Shown: one piece after another, positions 1-5,168 of the stretch
Numbering within the stretch: the first letter of the stretch is position 1
Layout: each line of letters starts with the position of its first letter
Assembly: GCA_903889845.1 (NCBI GenBank)
Contig: CAISZB010000262.1
Span: 1-5,829, forward strand
Length of the DNA: 5,829 bases
Reading direction: 5' to 3'
From: an uncultured Verrucomicrobium sp.
GTDB lineage: Bacteria > Verrucomicrobiota > Verrucomicrobiia > Methylacidiphilales > GAS474
Translations under genes and position numbers: made by a program
Notes under the pieces: generated by a model
The model's database searches: none
Told to the model about the DNA's origin: nothing
What the model saw: the letters and a program-made list of their open reading frames with translations, nothing else

Positions 1-113
1 AGACCGCCGTCGGCGGGTTCCAGAAGCGATTTCCGAGCCGGATCGGCGGGGGAGACGGCCAAAACCGTCGAAACCAGCCACACCGCGGACAGAAAAAAAG
101 CCAGCGCCTTCAT
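1..113 (-). CDS. Exported protein, N-terminus only (runs off left edge)
   Basis: Only the first 37 codons are inside the window, read right to left, so the function cannot be named. The visible protein begins MKALAFFLSAVWLVSTVLA and continues VSPADPARKSLLEP. This is a classic signal peptide: a Lys near the start, a hydrophobic core of about 15 residues, and a VLA cleavage motif near residue 19. No lipobox Cys is seen, so a secreted or periplasmic protein is likely. A second in-frame ATG lies 14 codons upstream at 155 and would add MAISFPRPATAAP. I prefer 113 because it gives the cleaner signal peptide, although neither start has a well-placed Shine-Dalgarno sequence (an AGAGACGAGG stretch sits just before 155). 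The gene follows the FAD oxidoreductase by 17 bp (start 155) or 59 bp (start 113) on the same strand, so it is probably the fourth gene of the operon. Confidence 0.6.
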   Translation of the reverse strand, partial: MKALAFFLSAVWLVSTVLAVSPADPARKSLLEPADGG

Positions 114-172
114 CGGTGCTGCGGCCGTCGCCGGCCTCGGAAAGGAAATCGCCATACCTCGTCTCTACAGAT

Positions 173-1798
173 CTATTTCGATGCCGCCAGTTCCCCCGCT
201 TCCTCTTCCTCCCCGACCCATTCCGGGGAGGGGAAGCAGGCGTCGCCGCCGCAGTCGGAAGAGGGCAACCCCTCCCCGCCCAGGTCGAGCGCCTGGCGGG
301 CCTTCTGCAGCGCCGGTTTCAGGAGGCCGTAGCCGAGGTCGTGGCTGGAGAGCCGGTGCCGCAGGCAAAGTGCGGCGGCGACGGCGCACGATTCCCCGAG
401 CACCATGAAGACCGGCTCCATCCGTGCCGACCCGTAGGCGATGTGGGAGGCGGAGAGGCAGACCGGCACGAAAAGGTTGCCCACCGATCCCCGCTTCGGG
501 ATCACGGCACGATAGGAAATGGGATAAGGTTTTCGCATCCAGACCTGGACATCCCCTTCGTTCAACACGCGTCCTTCCCGAATCATGCGCTGACAATTGT
601 GGGAGTCCATCCCATAAGCGCCGTAGCCGACGGCATCTTCAGCGCACCGGTACCCCCGGCAATCGAACTCCGTGACGACGTAATCGGAGACCATCCGCCG
701 CGCCTCGCGCACATAAAGCTGGTGGGGCCAGTGCGCCGAATCGGGAAATTCGTCGGCGGCCAGACCCCAGCGGGACATCTCCCGCCGGACCTCGGCGGGC
801 ACCCGCTCGTCGTTCGCATAGAACCAGAACAGGCCCCGCTGGTATTCGACGTGGGCCTGGAAGATCGCCTCGCGCCGCGCGTACCCGGCCTCGGGATAGT
901 CGTGGCTGGCGCCGATGAAGTCGGTGGAGAAGGCGCCGTGATTGTTCGTGTCGGTCTTCCCTCCCCGGATCGCGTCGAACTTCACGAAGAGATCGCGCCA
1001 TCCCGCGCGCAGGTAGCGGGCCAGCAGCTCGTAGCGCTCGGGCTCGTACCCTTCCGGCTTCGCGAAGGGAATGCGGTCGGCCCGCTGCGTCAGGCACATC
1101 CGGAAGTTGTACGCCTGCACCTTCCGGTCCCCACTCCCCTGGGGGGCGACGGGCTCCGTCGCGATGCCGGGCAGGACACCGCTGGAGGGGTCCCCTTCCC
1201 GCCGCCAGGGGGAGACGGGGAGGACGAACTGATGGTGCTCCCGGATCTGGACGCCGTTCATCAGCTCCCCGTAGGCCGCGTTGCCCTCGCGCCCCACGGT
1301 GTAATCGACGCCCGCCTTCGCCAGCAGGTCTCCCTCGTACGTCGCGTCGATGAAGAAGGCCGCATCGACCTGCAGACCGCTCTCCATCCGGATCGAACGA
1401 ATCGTTCCATCGACGACTTCGACCGATTTCAGGAACTGGAAGGGGATCGGGGCGATCCCCGCCTCCCGCAGCATCGCGGAAAGGACCTTCAACGCCGCCG
1501 AGGGCTCGAACGTCCATTCCTCATTCTCCCCGTAATGGGCGCCGAGGCGACGATAGAACTCGCGGGAAAGCCCGCCGACGATCTTCTTGTCGCCGAAGTC
1601 GGTGTACCCCAGCCCGCCCGTCGTCATCCCTCCGATCGTGTCGGAGTTCCCCAGCAGCACCACGCGCAGCCCTTCCCGCTTCCCGGCAATGGCGGCGGTG
1701 ACCCCGGCGGCCGTGGCTCCGTAAATGCAGAGATCGCAGGCGAGGCGCTCTCCCTCCCGCTTTCCGATTTCAGGTTGGTAATAGGTGGGCTGTTTCAT
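173..1798 (-). CDS. FAD-dependent oxidoreductase (PF12831-type)
   Basis: This 541-aa protein is a probable cytoplasmic flavoprotein of the large FAD_oxidored family. An N-terminal Rossmann FAD-binding segment spans roughly residues 21-52, with DLCIYGATAAGVTAA; the dinucleotide loop is GATAAG rather than strict GxGxxG, as is common in this family. Family blocks follow in order: GGMTTGGLGYTDFG (57-70), GGLSREFYRR (75-84), FFIDATYEGDLLAKAG (148-163), and a C-terminal NLFVPVCLSASHIAYGSARM (441-460) followed by EPVFMVLGESCAVAAAL, which probably helps bind FAD. There is no signal peptide or membrane segment. The tail is acidic and of low complexity (VGEEEEAGEL). Length is near normal for the family and the frame is intact. 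The start is 33 bp after the upstream gene's stop, with no clear Shine-Dalgarno sequence, so translation may be coupled. Members are often found beside glycoside-degradation genes, but their substrates are mostly unknown; oxidation of a sugar-derived compound is my inference. Confidence 0.9.
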   Translation of the reverse strand: MKQPTYYQPEIGKREGERLACDLCIYGATAAGVTAAIAGKREGLRVVLLGNSDTIGGMTTGGLGYTDFGDKKIVGGLSREFYRRLGAHYGENEEWTFEPSAALKVLSAMLREAGIAPIPFQFLKSVEVVDGTIRSIRMESGLQVDAAFFIDATYEGDLLAKAGVDYTVGREGNAAYGELMNGVQIREHHQFVLPVSPWRREGDPSSGVLPGIATEPVAPQGSGDRKVQAYNFRMCLTQRADRIPFAKPEGYEPERYELLARYLRAGWRDLFVKFDAIRGGKTDTNNHGAFSTDFIGASHDYPEAGYARREAIFQAHVEYQRGLFWFYANDERVPAEVRREMSRWGLAADEFPDSAHWPHQLYVREARRMVSDYVVTEFDCRGYRCAEDAVGYGAYGMDSHNCQRMIREGRVLNEGDVQVWMRKPYPISYRAVIPKRGSVGNLFVPVCLSASHIAYGSARMEPVFMVLGESCAVAAALCLRHRLSSHDLGYGLLKPALQKARQALDLGGEGLPSSDCGGDACFPSPEWVGEEEEAGELAASK

Positions 1799-1831
1799 GG
1801 GCTGGACTGGTTTGATTTGAGTGATAGGCGG

Positions 1832-2560
1832 TTAACGAAGGGAGGCCTGATGCAAGAAGTCCTCAGTAGGCGGGGTGGCACGGGACTTGAAGACGAGCAA
1901 GTTTTCGCCGGCGATCTGCTCGAACTCCACATCGGCGTCAAACGAATCGCCGACCGAGACGAGCGGGATCTTATCTGCGGTGAAGGGAACGAAGATCTCC
2001 TTGATGCCCCCCGGCGGAACCGCCCGGGGAGCGACCGTCGCGGTCTGCCCGGGCGGGGTCAACGTTTCCGAATCGTACAGGGCGATGCAGCCCAGGTCCT
2101 TGTTGAAGTAGGCCACCGTGTGACTCTGGTTTAGCGTGCGAGTGAACCCGGCGTAGCGTACGTCATCGATCTTCGGCTTTTTGTCGGCAGGGAGGCAGAA
2201 CGCCTTGAGCTGCTCGCGCGTAAAGCGAACGAGGATTTGGCAAGGCGCACCCTCCGGCGTGAGAAGCGTAAAGAAATCGCCGTCGTGGTTCAGAGCACTG
2301 TCGGCATCGAAACCCTTCACCTGACCCTGGAGTCGAAGCGTCTTTCCGCTGTATTGGAAAGCGGCCGTCTCCCGGTCCTTGCTGAAAACCTCAACGATCT
2401 CTTCTGCCTTGGCCAGTGTGCTCCCGGCGGCTGGCGGAAGGGGGCTTTGCCCCGCCGGGACTTCCCGCAGCACGGCAGGAGAGGGGGTCGTCAGCATCGC
2501 GATTCCGGCCAACACAATGCCCGTGATACCAGCCATCCTGATCAATCCGTTTTTCTTCAT
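1832..2560 (-). CDS. Exported OB-fold (tRNA_anti-like) protein of unknown function
   Basis: The protein has 242 aa from the ATG at 2560. The N-terminus, MKKNGLIRMAGITGIVLAG, followed by a short hydrophobic run and TTPSPA near residue 29, is a signal peptide with likely cleavage around residues 28-30. An open frame extends upstream to 2725, but those codons lie inside the GH4 gene and precede the signal peptide, so I reject the longer start. A purine-rich GAGAGAGA stretch about 8 bases upstream may serve as ribosome binding site. Residues 52-115 (AEEIVEVFSKDRETAAFQY, then SGKTLRLQGQVKGFD) fit the tRNA_anti-like OB-fold pattern: a helix, then Y-x-GK, then a beta strand ending in G-x-V. The family name reflects fold similarity, and no tRNA role is implied. 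Residues 166-242 are beta-rich and unassigned. It starts 20 bp after the GH4 stop, so it is probably co-transcribed. Codon use looks somewhat less GC-biased than its neighbours by eye. Confidence 0.8.
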   Translation of the reverse strand: MKKNGLIRMAGITGIVLAGIAMLTTPSPAVLREVPAGQSPLPPAAGSTLAKAEEIVEVFSKDRETAAFQYSGKTLRLQGQVKGFDADSALNHDGDFFTLLTPEGAPCQILVRFTREQLKAFCLPADKKPKIDDVRYAGFTRTLNQSHTVAYFNKDLGCIALYDSETLTPPGQTATVAPRAVPPGGIKEIFVPFTADKIPLVSVGDSFDADVEFEQIAGENLLVFKSRATPPTEDFLHQASLR

Positions 2561-2580
2561 GACACGTCTCTCTCTTTCTC

Positions 2581-4746
2581 TCACTTGTTCTTGTACCCAT
2601 TGGGGGAAGGTGACAACTCGACCCTCGCGTAGGAGGCCGATCCGAGGTGGGCCTGGAAGGAACCGCTGAGGCTGGCCCGCCCGCCGCCGTGCGCGTCGCC
2701 CAGGGCCTGGATATTCGCATAGCAATCGAGGAGGAAGACCTTCGCTTGGGGCGGCAGCCGCAGGCTCGCCTTCGGCACCGCGATTTCAATCTCGTACCCG
2801 GAGCCATTCGCCCTCTGCGAAAGACGGGCCCCCGGCACCGGCTTGATCTTGGCATCGACAAGCTTCGGCTTGTCGGCTCCCTTGCCGGGAACGGCGATCA
2901 CCTGGAACGCGGCTCCCTCGTTCTCCGGGGCGATGAACAACTCCAGGGACGATCCCCCCCAGGGCACTTTCCCGAGCAGAACCTTCGAGTCATCGACCTG
3001 GAAACGGAACCGCAACTCCTTCCCGGCATCGTCAATCCACCCCTTGACCGCAGGCGTTCCCGCGAGGGCGATTTGAAGCGCCGGATCGGCTCCTCCGGCC
3101 CGGAGGACTTTCCGGGGCCGGGACAGGAGATCGACGGCGAGCACTCCGGCGGGGACCTCCTCGACCGTCACCCGGAATCCTTCGTGGACCGCCGCAGGCA
3201 GGGTGAAGGGAAGCGGCACCCGGTTCGTCCCGCCCGCCACCACCTTCACCCGCGCCGTCTTCCGGCAAAGGACCGTCCCGTCCCACCGCCGCAGCGCGAA
3301 CGCCAGGCGCAGCGAGACCGCCTCGGCGCGCGGGTTGGAGACCCGGAGTTCGACGCCCCGGCCCTTCGCCGCAGGGACGACTTCCGCCAGGACGCGGTCG
3401 CCGGTCCCGGCGAAGGAGCGCCCCGTCCCCCGGATCGTCGGCGCGAAGTCCCCAAGGAAGCCGAGCTTCTGGTGCGCCTCGATCAGCTCGTCGCACATCG
3501 CCCAGATCTTGTCGAGGGTCAGCGTCGCCGCCGTGTTCGGATCGGCCATCACCGCATGATAAATGTGCTCCCGCTTGCCCGTGAGCGCGGCCTCGACGGT
3601 CAGGGCCTGGACGGCGATGTTGCTCTGGCAAAGCATCGCCAACTGCGGCGGCAGGCTCCCCACGTGGACCGGCCGCAACCCCTGGGCATCGACGAGGCAG
3701 GGCCCCTCGACGCAGGCGCCGAGCGGCAGATTCTCGATCTGGCCCGTGTTGGGGACGTTCCCGTAGATCACGCGCGGCACCCCGGTCTCCCGCGAATGGA
3801 TGATGAAGGAACCGTATTCGTGCGTCTGGGGGCCGACCTCGATCTCCCCGCCCGTTCCCAAAAGCTGCGCCTCCGTGGCCTTCCACGTTGCGATTACCCC
3901 CTCGCACCGGCGCAGGTATTCGTCGAGCGGGATATCGAACGCCTCGACGGTCTTTCTCCCGTGGTGGATGAAATAGGGCAGATACTCGCTCTGGTGCTCG
4001 CTCGATTCCGTGACGAAGTAGCCCGTGCGCCGCATCATCTCGAAGCGGACCTTGTCCCGGTGGAACGCGGGGTCCTCCAGCTTGCGGAACAGCAGGGGAT
4101 AGGCGTCCTGCCCCTTGTATTCGAACCGGAGAAAGAACGCCATGTGGTTGATCCCGGCAACGAGGTAGGAGACGTCGTCGTAGGAAAGGCCGACATCATT
4201 GGCGAGCTGTTGCGAGGTGCTCTGCACCGAATGGCAGAGGCCGACATGGGGAATCCCGACCGCCCGGGCGACGCCCCAGCAGCACATCGCCATCGGGTTC
4301 GTGTAATTGAGGAGGAGGCACCCCGGCGCGCCGACCTCGGCGATGTCCCGGGCGATCCCGTTGATCACCGGGATCGTCCGCAGGCCCCGGAAGACGCCGC
4401 CCACGCCGAGGGTGTCGGCGATCGTCTGTCGCAGGCCGTACTTCTTCGGGATCTCGAAATCGACCACCGTCGCCGGCTCGTACCCGCCGACCTGGATCGT
4501 GCAGATGACGTAGCTCGCCCCCCGGATCGCCTTGCGCCGGTCGAGCGTCGCCTCCACCTTCGCGGCGACGCCGAGCTTCGCCACCATCCTCCGGGCCATC
4601 ACGGCGGCGACCTCCAGCCGCGCCGGATCGACGTCCATCAGGGCAATCGTGGCGTCGGAGAGTTCGGGGAACTGGAGGATGTCTCCCAGGAGGTTCTTAG
4701 CGAAGACAACCGACCCCGCCCCGACCAAGGCGATTTTGATACTCAT
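2581..4746 (-). CDS. GH4 NAD-dependent alpha-glycosidase (MelA-like) with CBM9-like C-terminal domain
   Basis: This 721-aa protein starts directly with a Rossmann fold (IALVGAGSVVF, residues 5-15, NAD loop GAGS) and has no signal peptide, so it should be cytoplasmic. Residues 1 to about 440 are a complete GH4 catalytic unit: acidic MDVD at 37-40, LNYTNPMAM at 146-154 (Asn150), GLCHSVQ at 169-175 (Cys171, expected metal ligand), GINHMAF at 198-204 (His201, second ligand) and SEYLPYF at 253-259. GH4 enzymes use NAD+ and a divalent metal, usually Mn2+, and oxidise C3 before eliminating the aglycone. The CHSV signature is, from memory of the GH4 subgroups, that of alpha-galactosidases; a uronidase is possible. 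GH4 proteins are normally about 430-480 aa. Here residues about 452-545 form an Ig-like beta region and about 553-712 resemble a CBM9/DOMON-like module (SSLELFIAP, GYEIEIAVPKASL, terminal YARVEL). The start is supported by GGGGAG four bases upstream. It is the first gene of the operon. Confidence 0.92.
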   Translation of the reverse strand: MSIKIALVGAGSVVFAKNLLGDILQFPELSDATIALMDVDPARLEVAAVMARRMVAKLGVAAKVEATLDRRKAIRGASYVICTIQVGGYEPATVVDFEIPKKYGLRQTIADTLGVGGVFRGLRTIPVINGIARDIAEVGAPGCLLLNYTNPMAMCCWGVARAVGIPHVGLCHSVQSTSQQLANDVGLSYDDVSYLVAGINHMAFFLRFEYKGQDAYPLLFRKLEDPAFHRDKVRFEMMRRTGYFVTESSEHQSEYLPYFIHHGRKTVEAFDIPLDEYLRRCEGVIATWKATEAQLLGTGGEIEVGPQTHEYGSFIIHSRETGVPRVIYGNVPNTGQIENLPLGACVEGPCLVDAQGLRPVHVGSLPPQLAMLCQSNIAVQALTVEAALTGKREHIYHAVMADPNTAATLTLDKIWAMCDELIEAHQKLGFLGDFAPTIRGTGRSFAGTGDRVLAEVVPAAKGRGVELRVSNPRAEAVSLRLAFALRRWDGTVLCRKTARVKVVAGGTNRVPLPFTLPAAVHEGFRVTVEEVPAGVLAVDLLSRPRKVLRAGGADPALQIALAGTPAVKGWIDDAGKELRFRFQVDDSKVLLGKVPWGGSSLELFIAPENEGAAFQVIAVPGKGADKPKLVDAKIKPVPGARLSQRANGSGYEIEIAVPKASLRLPPQAKVFLLDCYANIQALGDAHGGGRASLSGSFQAHLGSASYARVELSPSPNGYKNK

Positions 4747-4772
4747 ACAGCTCCCCCCATCCTCCCCTCCCG
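4747..4772 (-). promoter_or_regulatory. G-tract leader and Shine-Dalgarno of the GH4 gene
   Basis: Read on the minus strand, the bases just before the GH4 ATG contain runs of three, four, two and six G separated by A, A and AT. The last run ends in GGGGAG, four bases from the start codon, and is the likely ribosome binding site. Because four G runs are packed within about 20 bases, the mRNA leader could form a two-layer G-quadruplex that hides the ribosome binding site. The binding site itself is well supported; the quadruplex is only a possibility. Confidence 0.5.
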
Positions 4773-4785
4773 ACCGCCAAACATC

Positions 4786-4851
4786 AAAATGATTGGAATT
4801 CCGATTTTATTTATTTCATTATCGATATTTATCATTCACCTCACTTTGACA
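4786..4851 (-). promoter_or_regulatory. AT-rich putative promoter/operator region for the GH4 operon
   Basis: This stretch is strikingly AT-rich against the GC-rich surroundings and lies 40-105 bp upstream of the GH4 start. On the minus strand it contains -10-like hexamers GATAAT (4823-4818) and TAAAAT (4809-4804), but no convincing TTGACA-like -35 at 16-18 bp, so I cannot fix a transcription start. A perfect palindrome GGAATTCC (4795-4802) is flanked by an imperfect extension, AAAAT on the left and ATTTT on the right. A second palindrome TATCGATA lies at 4820-4827, and TTATC is repeated at 4819 and 4829, exactly 10 bp apart. These are candidate regulator-binding sites; the regulator is unknown. 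Confidence 0.35.
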
Positions 4852-4895
4852 GAGCCTTCCGTGAAGGTGCCTCCTCCCAAGCGGTGCGCAGGGTT

Positions 4896-4964
4896 CTACC
4901 GTTCCGGTTTCTCCCAAAGCTTGCCCTTAACACCTCGTCGCTGCTACCGTTCCAAACTCAAAGC
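4896..4964. repeat. Imperfect direct repeat pair in the intergenic region
   Basis: The 10-mer CTACCGTTCC occurs exactly at 4896-4905 and again at 4944-4953, 48 bp apart start to start. Each copy is followed at a similar distance by CAAAGC (4915-4920 and 4959-4964), so the units are 25 and 21 bases long with a 4-base length difference in the less conserved middle. The pair lies in noncoding sequence between two divergent transcription units. It could be a tandem regulator-binding site or a degenerate genomic repeat. Two copies are too few to decide. Confidence 0.4.
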
Positions 4965-5005
4965 ATGACTAAAAGCTGGCGTGAAAATCGAAGGGTCTTA
5001 TCCCT

Positions 5006-5017
5006 TATAATTTCGCG
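5006..5017 (+). promoter_or_regulatory. Putative -10 box and GC-rich discriminator for tRNA-Leu
   Basis: A perfect TATAAT consensus -10 hexamer (5006-5011) is followed by TTCGCG. This resembles the GC-rich discriminator of stable-RNA promoters under growth-rate or stringent control. Transcription would start near 5018-5020, about 32 bases before the mature tRNA, leaving a leader for RNase P removal. The -35 is weak: the best matches are GTGAAA (4981-4986, 19-bp spacer) or GAAAAT (4983-4988, 17-bp spacer). A short inverted repeat, AAGGG and CCCTT (4991-5006), ends on the first base of the -10 box. Confidence 0.5.
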
Positions 5018-5051
5018 TATTTCTTCGCACACAGCAGTAATCTACTCTGAA

Positions 5052-5132
5052 GGGCTCGTGGCGAAACGGCAAACGCGCCAGACTTAGGATCTGGTGGAGA
5101 AATCCTTGAGGGTTCAAGTCCCTCCGAGCCCA
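5052..5132 (+). tRNA. tRNA-Leu(UAG)
   Basis: A complete class II tRNA of 81 bases folds cleanly. The acceptor stem is GGGCTCG (5052-5058) with CGAGCCC (5125-5131), all seven pairs Watson-Crick, and the discriminator base is A5132. The D stem is GCG/CGC (5061-5063, 5074-5076) with GG in the loop. The anticodon stem is CCAGA/TCTGG (5078-5082, 5090-5094) with loop CTTAGGA, giving anticodon TAG (5085-5087), which reads CUA and by wobble other CUN leucine codons. The long variable arm is GGA-GAAA-TCC (5096-5105). The T stem is GAGGG/CCCTC (5108-5112, 5120-5124) with loop TTCAAGT. The 3' CCA is not encoded and must be added by a nucleotidyltransferase. The long variable arm and A discriminator agree with leucine identity. 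Confidence 0.96.
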
Positions 5133-5168
5133 CTTGCTTTTCAGGCCTGCCACGCCTACCCTCCCCCG

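Larger units (their letters stand above)
4747..5051. other. Divergent intergenic region, no protein-coding gene seen
   Basis: These 305 bases separate the minus-strand GH4 operon from the plus-strand tRNA. I see no credible protein gene: the open frames that cross it are extensions of antisense frames from the GH4 gene, or run into the tRNA. Contents in order are the GH4 ribosome binding site with G runs on the minus strand (4747-4772), an AT-rich dyad-containing patch (4786-4851), and a small hairpin with arms CCTTC and GAAGG (4855-4867, 3-base loop). After these come an imperfect direct repeat (4896-4920 and 4944-4964) and a TATAAT box with a GC-rich stretch after it (5006-5017), presumably the tRNA promoter. 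Confidence 0.6.

Noticed and set aside
116..2134. 672-aa open frame on the plus strand
   Set aside because: It lies antisense to the FAD oxidoreductase and OB-protein genes. The translation is rich in Arg, Pro, Gly and His with no recognisable domain, typical of the reverse strand of GC-rich coding DNA, whereas the minus-strand frames show clear family motifs.
2561..2725. Upstream extension of the OB-protein frame to an ATG at 2725
   Set aside because: The extra 55 residues overlap the 3' end of the GH4 gene in another frame, are Arg/Pro-rich, and would bury the signal peptide that starts at 2560.
4846..4851. Consensus TTGACA -35 hexamer on the plus strand
   Set aside because: No -10-like hexamer lies 16-18 bp downstream (the sequence there is GC-rich), and it is about 200 bp from the tRNA. 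It is probably a chance match.
4855..4867. CCTTC/GAAGG hairpin as a transcription terminator
   Set aside because: The stem is only 5 bp and neither strand has a T run after it. No gene ends nearby.
2647..4968. 773-aa open frame on the plus strand
   Set aside because: It is antisense to the GH4 gene, with Arg/Asp/Pro/His-rich low-complexity translation and no known motif. It only ends in the intergenic region because few stops occur there in that frame.
5125..5149. tRNA 3' end as an integration (att) site, and CAGGCCTG at 5142-5149 as a terminator
   Set aside because: No integrase, no duplicated tRNA 3' end and no mobile genes are visible. The palindrome is 8 bp without a loop or a T tract.
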